Origin: Micropterus salmoides
Lineage: Eukaryota > Chordata > Actinopteri > Centrarchiformes > Centrarchidae
Reading direction: 5' to 3'
DNA: 64,000 nucleotides
Assembly: GCF_014851395.1 (NCBI RefSeq)
Contig: NW_024040040.1
Coordinates: 24,781,000-24,844,999 of the forward strand
Shown: positions 1 to 12,387 of the stretch, one piece after another
Numbering within the stretch: position 1 is the first letter of the stretch
Layout: each line of letters starts with the position of its first letter
The notes under the pieces: model-generated
What the model saw: the letters and a program-made list of their open reading frames with translations, nothing else
Told to the model about the DNA's origin: nothing
The model's database searches: none
Made by a program: the position numbers and the translations under genes

Positions 1-179
1 AGCAAACCTATCCCTCACGTACTAACCACAATAGCTCCTCCTAGTGGCCAGGAGGCTGTACTGCCACATCACTAGGCACTAATGATGTCCACAGCATACC
101 TGTTGTGACTAGTGTCAGAATCAATAAAATGACTCCCTTTAATATAGCTGACTTGTCAAATCTGATAACTGTTCCCTGC

Positions 180-1078
180 AGATGATACACAGCTGTACTT
201 ACCTCTGAAGCCAGGTGATTCAAAGTCCTTTTCCAACTGTCTAAATGAAATGAAACTAAATGAAAACAAGACAGAAGTAATATTATTTGGTTCCCCTAAC
301 TCAATTGAGGAATTATCAACAAATCTGGGCCCCCTGTCTATTAATGTACAACCCTTTGCTAGGAATTAGGGGTTATCTTTGATTCAGCATTAAAATTCAA
401 CAAACATAATCTCTGTTGTTAAAGGTAGCTTTTTTCATTTAAGGACCATAGCTAAACTTAAACCTATTCTCTCTGTAAAGGACCTAGAAACTGTCTTGCA
501 TGCTCTTATATCCTCTCGAATTGATTACTGCAATTCCTTGTACACTGGCATCTGTCACTAGATTGTTAACTGGTACAAGGAAGAGGGACTATATTTCCCC
601 AATATTGGCTGCGCTTCACTGGTTACCAGTCAAATATAGAGTTGATTTTACGGTGCTGTTAATTGTTTTTAAGGCGGTACATAGACTGGCTCCATCTATA
701 TTTCAGAACTCCTAATGTTTCAACACTCGTCCGGACCCCTCAGATCATCAAACCAATCCCTCTTGGCCATCCCACAGTCTCGTATGACAACAGTATGACC
801 GTGCCTTTTCAGTGGTGGCCCCGAGACTGTGGAATAATCTACCCCTGATAATTAGATCATCCCCCACCATCGACACTTTTAAGTCTCGACTTCATGATAT
901 TTTTATTCCTTGGCGTTTCAGTATGTTTAGGGGCACCTGCGCTCGTGTTTTAATTTATCTATTTTGTATCTGTGTTGTTTTTCTGAGATCTTATTGCTGT
1001 ATGTCATGCCTGTTTTAATTTAGCACTTTAGTCAACTCTGATTGTTTTTAAATGTGGTTTATAAATAAACTTGACTTG
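180..1078 (+). mobile_element. L2-like LINE, 5'-truncated 3' fragment
   Basis: Broken reverse-transcriptase coding sequence of a non-LTR retrotransposon. Translation from about 181 gives the catalytic ADDTQLYL box, then an EVILFG stretch. After frameshifts the post-RT region follows: NSLYTG, LLTGTRKRD, LHWLPVKYR (near 500-715), and APRLWNNLP with TFKSRLHDIF (near 815-905). This order (palm, thumb, conserved C-terminal domain) is that of L2/CR1-type fish LINEs. The fragment ends near 1078 in a short TGACT-type repeat after AATAAAC, as expected of an L2-type 3' end. The palm motifs before ADD and the whole endonuclease are missing, so it is dead. Clade assignment is from memory of motif order only. 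Confidence 0.85.
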
Positions 1079-1084
1079 ACTTAT

Positions 1085-3550
1085 CTATCTTACCTATCTT
1101 TCATCCATAAAGTTTTAACCGAGCTCTGTCTACAGTAACAACTTTATGTCCATTGAATGCCTGGAGGGTAGCTAGTGTTTGGAAGGGAGAGGAGAGGTGT
1201 GTGCTGCAGCTGCAGTGTTTTTCCACCGGTGTTTTTGAGGGCGTGTCGGAGTAGCCACTTGGCGAGCATTATGACAGTTATGTTGTCACAGGGATGAAAG
1301 GGAAGCTTTTTTAAGGCAGTTCATGAGATATTAATACTGTTATTGTGATTAAATAAAGATTATTGTTATGTTGAATGTGAACCACGTCAGCTCCTCCTGT
1401 TCCTCCTCAAAGTAGAACTTAGCTCTAGTGAATAGTTCCCTGGGTGAAATTCCCAGTGTAGCTGGTTTCCATGTGACAGGATGGACATGGGTATGTGTAA
1501 AATTATGATCACTGGCCACAGTGGGTGTAGTTGATAACCCATTCAGTGTACAGGACATCCATTGCAAATGCACCCCATCCCACTTGCCATGCATGGATGG
1601 TTGGTGGGTCAGTTAGTTAGTTTATTGTCCACATTGTGGAAAATAGTTTTTGGCTTAATTTTGAGGGGGGATATGAGCGGCCCCTCCTGACTTGGACTGA
1701 TCCTCGTTTTTGCTGTAATCTGATTGGCTCAACAGTTTACTTTCCATCTGGTGTGTGTGACAAGTGCAGCACAGACGGTATATATATGGTGAGAAAATGT
1801 GAATTTTGAAGAACAAATATTGGCACAAGAGGCATTTGTAACTATTTTAGCCTTCTGACTGACTGTACACATGACATGTTGGTACTTAACAGTATACTGT
1901 GACTTAAGTGATCCAGCTCAGGCTTGACCTGGTCTTGTTAAGTGCGGTGGTGACTTGCTTATACAAACCAAGGAGGCAGGTGTCATCCTAAAGCTTCTTG
2001 AAGGTCTTAGGCCTGTCCTAGGCCTGTTGAATTTCCAAAAGCCTGAGTCGGAGTTAGTTTCAAACAAAGGACAATAAAACAGGCGCCAAGGCCCATTTCA
2101 CACCTAGGTGCGAAATAGTGAGTCAGACCTAAAAACAGAGCCACTATAGGCTGCGCATGTAATCCTGCAGGTCGCCCTGGTAACGCAGCCGGTGCTCCCC
2201 CAGGTATAAGTAGGCCTGAGCGCAGCCAGCACATTGTCTTTCCACAACTGTGTGAGCGGTGATAGGAGATGCAACTTTCTCAACGTTGATCTCTTTTTGT
2301 TTCTGAACACAGACTCAAACTCGCTGGACGAGCGCTGCTCTGTTACCTTTCCTTGTTTTCTTCCTTTCTTTCTTTCTCTGTGTGTAAACACACATTCACC
2401 TTTTGGATCCTGAGATTCCTTGTTGTTTAACGAGGGATCATTACTTACAGAAGAAGACGGATAGCTAAACTCCGTGCTTAATAGGGAAGAAGATAACCAC
2501 ACGGCCTAACTTCCCAAAATTTGAGTCGACTGGACTGTTTCCACCCGCTGCTGCCGCTGGAACAGTCGCCGTGGACCCGCTACCGAGCGGTAACCCGGCC
2601 TCGCCAGGACCTGATCCGAGAAATACCTCCGACGGACACATTCCCATTGAGAACTGGCATCATCATCGTCGCTACCAAGAGTGACCTGAGTAAGAGGCTT
2701 ATCTAAAGTGTCTGGGCAGAGATATAGAAATAATTGTATTGTTTATGTGCTGAGCTTCATGTTCGTTGTGGATTCACGGACCGCCGCGTCCGCTGCTAGA
2801 TATTGCTGTACGTACTCAAGCACACTGTGTTAACATCATCCCAGCCACTAGCTGACCGGGGTTTTTACAGATTTCAGCCGTCTGTGAAAGTGATCACTAA
2901 ATATCCTTTATCAGAGTTAAAGACCGAGCATACGCCATTGAACGCTCCGTGCACTAGTGGGTCTCATGATAATTGGTAGTTACGACACTATTACACAGCC
3001 TGAATTTCTGCTTGTGATACTGCTGTGCTTTATTTTCCACGTGTGTGCACCATCGCTAGACTCTGCCTAAAGCAAAGCCAGCATCCGCCCATTGAGGGAA
3101 AACTCATTGTGCATGCCGTGTGGCAGGGTGTAGCTATGTTGTAATTCACCGTGATAAGTAAACCCACAGCTGTTATCGTGTATGAGCTCACTGTTTTCCC
3201 TGCTTTCCTAAAACTAATCACTGTATATACTCATTTGCCACGTGACCGGCACGCCGCCATTTTTGTAGTCCGCATAGCCTACAGAGAGAATGAGAGAATA
3301 GCCGGCATTTTGGGCCTGGTGTTGGGCCACCCACACTCACGTGGGTACACACTCCACGCCCCCACCCAATATTTTTTTTAATTGCTTGACAGCCCTATTT
3401 ATTATATCTGTTATTATTTTTAACAAGGTCAAACTTCAATTAATAGTCTGACTGACTGATCAGTGCATGAATTAAAAATAAATGACATGTACAAACACTT
3501 CTGGTGGCTGGATGTCTTCATCTTTGTATATTGACACTCATCACAGAAAA
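1085..3550. other. No gene recognised
   Basis: About 2.5 kb in which I see no convincing coding sequence. ORFs here are short and resemble no family I know. A TATA-like GGTATAAGTAGG lies near 2200 and is followed by a pyrimidine-rich tract (2340-2380), so a decayed LTR or promoter is possible, but I found no paired termini or target duplication. Confidence 0.4.
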
Positions 3551-3570
3551 TATTGCCGACCCCTGCTCTA
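3551..3570 (-). mobile_element. hAT-type terminal motif
   Basis: On the minus strand this reads TAGAGCAGGGGTCGGCAATA. The core CAGGGGTCGGCAA is a common terminus of hAT-superfamily elements in vertebrates. A related end occurs at 58802-58835. I could not find the partner terminus or an 8-bp duplication. Confidence 0.4.
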
Positions 3571-4009
3571 TGGTATATACAGTACAGAAAGTTAGACGTA
3601 AATCACAACTCTGCTAATGAGTTTCTCAGACACCCTTCGGTGTTGACTCTCTGTAGCCTGTGAGAGAGAAATCTCTACCATAATGTTGGACTAGAGTTAA
3701 CTTGAAGATCGTGTAGTCTGCAATACAATAACCAAACACTTGACTCGGTACACACTGAAGGTCACTTTTCTAACTTTTCTAGTTACCTTCAGAAACATGC
3801 AGTACTTTTTACAGACAACAGTAAGCAATTCTGTTAACACTGCAGAATCCTTAGCTCCAATGACAGTTTGCTTCTTCTCTGCAGAAATAAACTGTATTAG
3901 CTAGTGTGTCTGTTTAACATTTTTCTTTACAAGTCAAGCAAACTGACAATTTACTTTTCATTTCCTTTCATGTTGACTTCTATTGTGGGTTCTTACTACA
4001 GATGAACAC

Positions 4010-4540
4010 AATTGGTGTCACTAAAATGGTTCTTGAAGGGCTCAGTGTGAGACAAGCTGTTGTTACTTCTAGGCTGGATTACTGCAATTCCTTATTATCA
4101 GGCTGCTTGAAAAAGTCCGTTAAGACACTTCAGCTGATTCAGAATGCTGCAGCACGTGTTCTGACAGGAACCAGGAAAAGAGATCACATTTCTCCTGTCT
4201 TAGCTTCTCTGCATTGGCTTCCAGTAAAATCCTTATTCTCACCTACAAAGCTCTTAATGATCAGGCACCATCTTATCTTAAAGAGCTCATAGTACCTTAC
4301 TATCCCACCAGAGCACTGCGCACCCAGAATGCCAGAGCGTTCAGCTATCAAGCACCTCTCCTGTGGAACCAGGTTCCTGTTTGGGTTCAAGAGGCCGCCA
4401 CCATCTCTACATTTAGAAGTAGGCTTAAGACTTTCCTCTTTGATAAAGCTTATAATTAGGGCTGGCTCAGGTGAGTCCTGAACCATCCCTTAGTTATGCT
4501 GCTATTGGCCTAGACTGCCGGGGGATTTCCCATGATGCAC
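4010..4540 (+). mobile_element. L2-like LINE 3' fragment (part 1)
   Basis: Carboxy-terminal part of an L2-like LINE ORF2. Translation shows SRLDYCNSLLSG, LQLIQNAAARVLTGTRKRDH, LHWLPVK, then after a frameshift ILTYKALND, YLKELIVPY, APLLWNQVPVW and TFRSRLKTFLFDKAYN followed by a stop near 4459. The 3' UTR starts at 4460 and is interrupted at 4541 by a solo LTR; it resumes at 5812. The same family, longer and in the opposite orientation, lies at 61985-63760. Only post-RT sequence remains, so it cannot move. Confidence 0.88.
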
Positions 4541-5807
4541 TGTCGGGTCGGAAATAAGGACCGGCCGGGCCAGTGAAAGACCTGGTCCCTACCCTAACCA
4601 ACGTAATAAACTCAATAAAATTACTCTATTAGATTTCTTCTTTAGTCAAAAAACTGCGTAGTCAAAAACTTCACTGGAGACGGTCAAGAGTCGGTGCAAA
4701 AGAGTTTATTCCAATAAAGGACAGATAAACCCGAGCAACATCCCTGCAGGTCTCAGGATGGAACCGAGTTGGTGGTCAGCGAACATCGCCTTATATTCAC
4801 CTTAAGCTCCACCTTGTCCCTCCCTTCAGGTGGGTGTTACATCTTAACTCCTCCTTATCTCCTCCTTCTAGGTGGGCGTTACACCTTAACTCCACCTATA
4901 GTGTTCGCTGACCACTCCTCCCCTTTGGTGGATTTCTTATCCTCTACTGCCATCTAGTGGCCTTTTTCTTGTACTGTTTTACCAAATTAACCCTTTCATT
5001 AATGTTACAATTTCCACTTTTTAGCTATTATTACATGTAATTATTGTTACCATTTATCTCTCTTTATATTTTTTACATTACTGGATTAGAAATCCACCAA
5101 TATGTTTCAACTTCAGTCCCACCGTATTTTTTTTTTAAAGTTATACAGGCATAGTTTGACACCATTAAAACTTAAACACTTACAATCGTATTTTTTAAAA
5201 GAATTAATAAGGAGTTACATATTTAATACATGTATAACGTGATTCAATGAACAAGTATATGATTTAACAATGCCAACCATGAGGGTGCTTTGTCTCATAC
5301 AAGTTTAGTTTCGGCAGCGCAAAGCTTGGTTTCATGCAGTAATATCGTTCTTGGCTTCAGTTCGCGATGATCTCAGGCCTGGCGTACGTGACTTACAGCA
5401 GGTGCCTTGCTTCCATTGTGTGGGTTACGGTTGTCTAGGTTTTGCCTGCGCGGCCTGAGCAGCTTCTCTGCTCATGTAGGCACATTGAAAAAGCACACGT
5501 TCATGAATGCACAGAGTATAAGAATAATATATGATAAACACACAGAGTATAAGAATAAAATATGAGTTTGAACACACTCATTAAACACTCAGTAGTTAAA
5601 CACTCAGTAATTAAACTTTACACTAAAAGAATAACAGCAGCGGTCAACACCTTTACCCTGTGAGATCACAGTCATTCTTCCAGTGGCTACACTACAAACA
5701 CTTCTAAGTAGTTATAACATATTGTAAACCAACAAGGTGTATAAATATAGGAAAAGAACCTAACAAACAATCTAGGAATCAGGCATTATTCAACACATTA
5801 TTCAACA
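4541..5807 (-). mobile_element. Solo LTR with 4-bp target duplication
   Basis: A 1267-bp insertion in the LINE 3' UTR. It begins TGTCGGG and ends TTCAACA, giving the TG...CA termini of LTR elements. It is flanked by the direct repeat GCAC at 4537-4540 and 5808-5811. Read on the minus strand it has a TATA-like GAATATAAGG (4788-4799 on +) about 80 nt before an AATAAA signal (4705-4710), the order U3-R-U5. A 14-bp inverted repeat (4772-4785 and 4902-4915) and a direct repeat of a GGTGGGCGTTACA type lie near the promoter. No internal gag/pol was found, so it is probably the product of LTR-LTR recombination. Family not recognised. Confidence 0.7.
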
Positions 5808-5811
5808 GCAC

Positions 5812-5900
5812 TGAGCTCCTCTCTCCTCTTCTTTCTCTCCCTCTGTATGCAACCTCATCCCATTAATGCATGTTACTAACTCGACTTCTTCCCTTTCCAT
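5812..5900 (+). mobile_element. L2-like LINE 3' UTR (part 2)
   Basis: Continuation of the 3' UTR cut by the solo LTR. It matches by eye the reverse complement of the 3' UTR of the LINE copy at 62210-62310, including CATTAATGCATGTTACTAAC. This match is what defines the right edge of the LTR insertion. Confidence 0.75.
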
Positions 5901-5908
5901 TTCTCCTC

Positions 5909-6030
5909 TTAATGTGCGTACGCATGGTCAAGTTTGTTTTTTATAGATCACAACCTTTGCTTGGGAAGTGGCGTACTCACGTTTCCAGCCCTGTTTTGTA
6001 CGTACGCACCGTTTATAAATGAGACCCCTG
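5909..6030 (-). repeat. GCGTACGC-rich dispersed repeat
   Basis: Contains TGCGTACGCATGGTCAAG and ends GTTTATAAATGAGACCCC. The same sequence occurs at 28206-28350 in the opposite orientation and at 52660-52815. This copy lacks about 20 bp (TTTACTTACAGGACCG-type segment) found in the others. No coding capacity; class unknown. Confidence 0.7.
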
Positions 6031-6457
6031 GTCTGGGTTCTATTTCATATAGGCTTTGCCTTCTAAGGCTATCGCATTTGGGTTTACCCCTTCCACGTGC
6101 CTGCGCGGCACTGAGAATTTTAGTCTACGCCCACCCACAGCATAGGCCTCTCCTACGTCCGCACCTTGTATATATATACAACGGTGAGACCCAGCCTTCG
6201 GCTCCCATTTTTCTTCAGCACTGAGCTGTCTGAAGAGCAGAAGATTTGTCTAAAGAACAGCGCCTCTACAAACCGGATGGGTGTGCGGCGCCGGGCGGAT
6301 AGCTTGCCGTTCAGGACAAGAAGGTGTGGTGGTCCACCCGCTCTCTGGACAAAGCCCTCAATCTGCTGTTGACGGAAGAGCGTGAGTTGGATGGCTCAAC
6401 TCTTCCCATTCACGGGTCTCCGAGCGGCAACTCGCTTCCCCCGTTCCAACCTCCAAT
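6031..6457. other. Unclassified sequence before the array
   Basis: Short ORFs only. A TATATATATACA stretch (about 6168-6180) precedes a GC-rich segment. It could be the promoter end of a retroelement, but no family motif is clear. Confidence 0.3.
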
Positions 6458-8373
6458 TAAAGCTGCAAGCAGCGTTGGGCGGGCCCTCGCACTTGTAAGC
6501 GCGTCCGCGCGTGAGCCGGCCGAGTTGCATATTCTGGAGCTCTGCCGGTGCGGCTGTGAATTTCCTACGCGGTTATGACGCCGCATGAAGGTGTTATATG
6601 TCACTTCCTGTGTCCCCTATGTGGAGCTACATAGCACTTGCCGCTATGAATATAAATCGGTATTGGCGTGTAGATGTCTGCGGGGTGGGAGAGTTATCAA
6701 GCACGTAAAGTTTGTTTCAGATGTGAGCATGTACACTGAACAATAATGTACCCAAACAATAAAATAAATTCCTTTTATATTTCCCTGCCTTGTTGTTTAT
6801 GTGTACATACAGAGGAAGAATGTGAGAACAGCACACATTTCATCGTTACTGTGTGTTAGAGCATGTGGAACAGCCCACACCCCTAATACTGTGTAACTAT
6901 AACAAGTAGAGAACAGAAGAAAAAGATGTTCTGTTACAACAACTTCCTGTGTCATGGCGAAGACTTGATCTTTGACGCCACGCCACGGACACGCCCATTG
7001 ACGAAAACTCGCAAATAGCACAACTTTTCATTTCAATGCCTTTAGAAGGCACAGCAGAAATTTGAGGTCGGTCGGACTAAATCCCTAGGAGGAGTTCGTT
7101 AAAGTATGAAGTGTGTAAATCATCCAAAATTTGACGTAAAATTCAAAATGGCCGACTTCCTGTTGGTTTTAGGGCATCGCTCCAAGAGGCTTTTTTGTGC
7201 GTCTGGACAAGATACACGTACCACAGAAAATTTGTGCACGTAGGTGAAACGTGCGGCGGGGGCTGCTTCGTTAAAAGTCACTTCCTGTTGCCAGCAGGTG
7301 GCGCTATGACTGTGGGTGAATGTCAGCATGTACATGTGTTCAGGGCGGGACTCTCATCCTACATGTACAGTTTGGTGCAGATGTGAGCATGTACACTGAA
7401 GTTACGACAACTTCCGTGTCATGGCGAAGAGCTGATCTTTGACACCACGCCACGGACACGCCCATTGACGAAAACTTGCAAATAGCACAACTTTTCATCT
7501 TCAATGCCTTTAGAAGGCACAGCAGAAATTTGAGGTCGGTCGGACTAAATCCCTAGGAGGAGTTCGTTAAAGTACGAAGTGTGTAAATCATCCAAAATTT
7601 GACGTAAAATTCAAAATGGCCGACTTCCTGTTGGGTTTAGGCTATGGCTCCAAGAGACTTTTTTGTGCGTCTGGACAAGATACACGTACCACAGAAAATT
7701 CGTGCACGTAGGTGAAACGTGCGGCGGGGGCTGCTTCGTTAAAGGTCACTTTCTGTTGCCAGCAGGTGGCGCTATGACTGTGGGTGAATGTCGGCATGTA
7801 CATGTGTTCAGGGCGGGACTCTCATCCTACATGTACAGTTTGGTCCAGATGTGAGCATGTACACTGAAGTTACAACAACTTCCTGTTTCATGCGAATCAT
7901 CGACGCCACGGACACGCCCATTGACGAAAATCGCAAATAGCACAACTTTTCATCGTCAATGCCTTTAGAAGGCACAGCAGAAATTTGACGTCGATCCGAC
8001 TAAATCCCTAGGAGGAGTTCGTTAAAGTACGAAGTGTGTAAATCATCCAAAAATGGCCGTAAAATTCAAAATGGCCGACTTCCTGTTGACTTTAGGCTAT
8101 GGGTTCTTGAGGCTTTTTTGTGCGTCTTGATACGATACATGTCCCCAGAAAATTTCGTACATGTAGGTTGAACGTGAACGAGGGGCTAATTTTCCAATTT
8201 TCTAGGTGGCGCTAGCGAGTCATTTTGCCACGCCCATGTGCGAAACTTGTAGAATACGAAATTTTTCACCGGTTCTGACATGTTTGCAAATTTTGGTGAG
8301 TTTTCGAGTATGTTTAGGCCATGTCATTTGGGCCTACTTTGCAGAAAAAAAAAAAAAAAAAAAAAAAAAAAAT
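6458..8373 (+). mobile_element. Array element, copy A
   Basis: First of six head-to-tail copies of one non-autonomous element. The head starts TAAAGCTGCAAGCAGCG, a 5-bp stem hairpin (GCTGC-AA-GCAGC), followed by a CpG-rich ~90 bp. A short remnant of the internal insert follows (6741-6932), then ~466-bp units that start GGTGGGAGAGTTATC or its variant, and a diverged terminal unit ending in a 28-nt poly-A (8345-8372). Copy A lacks the hairpin tail seen after copies B, D and E. It has two intact CTCF-like sites. I recall similar heads scattered in many fish genomes but cannot name the family. Confidence 0.8.
7291..7772 (+). promoter_or_regulatory. CTCF-like sites in copy A (2)
   Basis: CCAGCAGGTGGCGC at 7291-7304 and 7759-7772. 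It fits the CTCF core CCASYAGRKGGCRS at all 14 positions and is followed by TA, as in the longer vertebrate consensus. Spacing 468 bp. Binding is inferred, not shown. Confidence 0.6.
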
Positions 8374-8654
8374 TAAAGCTGCAAGCAGCGTTGGGCGGGC
8401 CCTCGCACTTGTAAGCGCGTCCGCGCGTGAGCCGGCCGAGTTGCATATTCTGGAGCTCTGCCGGTGCGGCTGTGAATTTCCTACGCGGTTCCGACGCCGC
8501 ATGAAGGTGCTATATGTCACTTCCTGTGTCCCCTATGTGGAGCTACATAGCACTTGCCGCTATGAATATAAATCGGTATTGACGTGTAGATGTCTGCGGG
8601 GTGGGAGAGTTATCAAGCACGTAAAGTTTGTTTCAGATGTGACATGTACACTGA

Positions 8655-10366
8655 ACAATAATGTACCCAAACAATAAAATAAATTCCTTTTATATTTCCC
8701 TGCCTTGTTGTTTATGTGTACATACAGAGGAAGAATGTGAGAACAGCACACATTTCATCGTTACTGTGTGTTAGAGCATGGGAGAACAGTGGATACTTTT
8801 AATACAGCCCACACCCCTAATACTGTGTAACTATAACAAGTAGAGAACAGAAGAAAAAGATGTTCTTTCTTTACAACTGTCTGCATAGCTTATTCATATT
8901 GTGTAATGAATGAAAATAAATAGGCCTACTAGGCTCCTCTCTACTTTGACATTTAAGATTAGCTTGTTTGATCCACCTTCATACACATGTGACATTACTG
9001 TACAACTTGAGAAAGGTGAGTTGTTTTCTGCTCCAGCCTGCCTAAAAGAAAAGCGTTTTTGGGATTAAATGGACTTTATTAGCTGCTGCAGTGCAGGATG
9101 AACTCAGAATAGACCCATTTCTCACCTTATTATTCTAAATCATGCAACGAAGAAGAAGAAATGCATAAGAAATCCTGGGACAAAATCTGTACAAATACTG
9201 TACAGCATGTAGTCTGATGAACAAGACTTGTGTTATAGCTGACTTGGGCAGTGAAATTTTTTTTAATTCATGTGGTCATAGTTGTCCACAACTCAAATCA
9301 GAATATAAGAAGAAATGTTTTATACCACCTCAAGAAGGCTTCCTATCAGAAAGGTAGGAAGGTATTTCAAATGTACAACTGCAGTACTTAAATCTAAGTA
9401 AAGTAATTTCCCTGACATTTTTGTGTTACTTTACTTTTAATAGACCATGTAAGAGGTTTTATACTTCCTGTGAGTATAATCCAATCAATCTTATTTTCAT
9501 ACTGTATATCCGTTGTGTAATTTGATAAATTGTGTTGTATGTCGTGCTCGCATCTCAGAGAAGACTCTGACTGCAACATGCGTCTTTGTAAAGAGAGAAA
9601 CAGACAGAAAAAGTCTCTAACTCTGCCTGTCAGCTCGCTCTGCTCCGTTAAAACTGAATTTACCATACAGAATTGAATACGAGTGCACTCCAGATTTAGC
9701 TGCAGCCAGCTGACCGTGTGCTTCTCCCTATACCGCAGTTCTGTGTCCATGCATGCAGCAAACTGAAAGCACTGTCTGTCGGAGCGTCTACGTGAAAAGA
9801 GAAGGAAGACATTGCTGGTAGTATTGTCTTCAGAGTTGTTAAACACCTCAGCGCACTGAAGGAAGCCATCTGACTGTGTGAGGGGCAAGATCGTTGATGT
9901 CTGCAGGCAGAGTAGGAGCTCTCCTGTCTGACTGGTCCACCAATAGCAGAGAAGATGACCCCTTGAGACACAGCCCCTCCTCATTTGCATAATGAGGCAG
10001 AAATGCATACAAAAATTTAAAAAGACAGGCAGAAATAAATACCATGGGTGAAAATAAATAAGGTAAATAAATACAAAGGAAGAATAAAACAGACAAAAAT
10101 ATTAAAACACACACATAAATAAATACATTAAAAAAATTAGTAATAAATAAAGTTGAATAAACAAATAAGGTAATTATAACAAAGGTGAATAAGTAAAGGC
10201 ACTAATTAAAATATAACATTTATGTCTCCTTGTATAATTTAATTACTACCTACATTTATTTATTTACTTTATTTTTTTGTGTATTTAATTGGATGCTTAT
10301 TTATTTATTGAGCATTTATTTATTTCTGTATTTATTTCTGACTGTGTCAGGATCGGTCCTCCATAG
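8655..10366. repeat. 1.7-kb insert inside the array element
   Basis: Begins CAATAATGTACCCAAAC and ends GGATCGGTCCTCCATAG. It sits within the first unit, with about 60 bp of unit sequence (GGTGGGAGAGTTATC to ACACTGAA) repeated on both sides. Its right part is rich in AAATAAATA and TATTTATTT tracts. Full-length versions occur in D (14278-15960) and F (22225-23933). Versions with the same ~0.95-kb internal deletion occur in C (12668-13430) and E (19174-19925), and a remnant in A (6741-6932). Minus-strand ORFs of up to 224 aa cross it but change length between copies and resemble no known protein. Confidence 0.65.
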
Positions 10367-10783
10367 GGGTGGGAGAGTTATCAAGCACGTAAAGTTTGGT
10401 TCAGATGTGAGCATGTACACTGAAGTTACAACAACTTCCTGTGTCATGGCGAAGACTTGATCTCTGACGCCACGCCACGGACACACCCATTGACGAAAAC
10501 TCGCAAATAGCACAACTTTTCATCTTCAATGCCTTTAGAAGGCACAGCACAAATTTGAAGTCGGTCGGACTAAATCCCTAGGAGGAGTTCGTTAAAGTAC
10601 GAAGTGTGTAAATCATCCAAAATTTGACGTAAAATTCAAAATGGCCGACTTCCTGTTGATTTTAGGGCATCGCTCCAAGAGGCTTTTTTGTGCGTCTGGA
10701 CAAGATACACGTACCACAGAAAATTCGTGCACGTAGGTGAAACGTGCGGCGGGGGCTGCTTCGTTAAAAGTCACTTCCTGTTG

Positions 10784-11728
10784 CCAGCAGGTGGCGCTAT
10801 GACTGTGTGAATGTCAGCATGTACATGTGTTCAGGGCGGGACTCTCATCCTACATGTACAGTTTGGTCCAGATGTGAGCATGTACACTGAAGTTACGACA
10901 ACTTCCGTGTCATGGCGAAGAGTGATCTTTGACGCCACGCCACGGACACGCCCATTGACGAAAACTTGCAAATAGCACAACTTTTCATCTTCAATGCCTT
11001 TAGAAGGCACAGCACAAATTTGAGGTCGGTCGGACTAAATCCCTAGGAGGAGTTCGTTAAAGTACGAAGTGTGTAAATCATCCAAAATTTGACGTAAAAT
11101 TCAAAATGGCCGACTTCCTGTTGGTTTAGGCTATGGCTCCAAGAGACTTTTTTGTGCGTCTGGACAAGATACACGTACCACAGAAAATTCGTGCACGTAG
11201 GTGAAACGTGCGGCGGGGGCTGCTTCGTTAAAAGTCACTTCCTGTTGCCAGCAGGTGGCGCTATGACTGTGGGTGAATGTCAGCATGTACATGTGTTCAG
11301 GGCGGGACTCTCATCCTACATGTACAGTTTGGTCCAGATGTGAGCATGTACACTGAAGTTACGACAACTTCCGTGTCATGGCGAAGAGTGATCTTTGACG
11401 CCACGCCACGGACACGCCCATTGACGAAAACTTGCAAATAGCACAACTTTTCATCTTCAATGCCTTTAGAAGGCACAGCACAAATTTGAGGTCGGTCGGA
11501 CTAAATCCCTAGGAGGAGTTCGTTAAAGTACGAAGTGTGTAAATCATCCAAAATTTGACGTAAAATTCAAAATGGCCGACTTCCTGTTGGATTTAGGCTA
11601 TGGCTCCAAGAGACTTTTTTGTGCGTCTGGACAAGATACACGTACCACAGAAAATTCGTGCACGTAGGTGAAACGTGCGGCGGGGGCTGCTTCGTTAAAG
11701 GTCACTTTCTGTTGCCAGCAGGTGGCGC
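10784..11728 (+). promoter_or_regulatory. CTCF-like sites in copy B (3)
   Basis: The same 14-mer starts at 10784, 11248 and 11715. Each is preceded by CACTTCCTGTTG or CACTTTCTGTTG, the former an ETS-type motif. All lie on the plus strand. Confidence 0.6.
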
Positions 11729-12300
11729 TATGACTGTGGGTGAATGTCGGCATGTACATGTGTTCAGGGCGGGACTCTCATCCTACATGTACAGTTTGGT
11801 CCAGATGTGAGCATGTACACTGAAGTTACAACAACTTCCTGTTTCATGCGAATCATCGACGCCACGGACACGCCCATTGACGAAAACGCGCAAATAGCAC
11901 AACTTTTCATCGTCAATGCCTTTAGAAGGCACAGCAGAAATTTGACGTCGATCCGACTAAATCCCTAGGAGGAGTTCGTTAAAGTACGAAGTGTGTAAAT
12001 CATCCAAAAATGGCCATAAAATTCAAAATGGCCGACTTCCTGTTGACTTTAGGCTATGGGTTCTTGAGGCTTTTTTGTGCGTCTTGACATGATACATGTC
12101 CCCAGAAAATTTCGTACATGTAGGTTGAACGTGAACGAGGGGCTAATTTTCCAATTTTCTAGGTGGCGCTAGCGAGTCATTTTGCACGCCCATGTGCGAA
12201 ACTTGTAGAATACGAAATTTTTCACCGGTTCTGACATGTTTGCAAATTTTGGTGAGTTTTCGAGTATGTTTAGGCCATGTCATTTGGGCCTACTTTGCAG

Positions 12301-12337
<37 letters not shown>

Positions 12338-12387
12338 ATCCGAGCAAATTCAATAGGGACCTCACACGGTCGTGCTCGGGCCCTAAT

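Larger units (their letters stand above)
8374..12387 (+). mobile_element. Array element, copy B (long)
   Basis: Second copy: head, full-length internal insert (8655-10366), then three CTCF-bearing ~466-bp units, the terminal unit, a ~35-nt poly-A and the hairpin tail GGGACCTCACACGGTCGTGC with its GGGCCC partner, ending CCCTAAT at 12387. The tail is directly joined to the head of copy C. Short ORFs repeated here with shifting frames are not genes. Confidence 0.8.
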
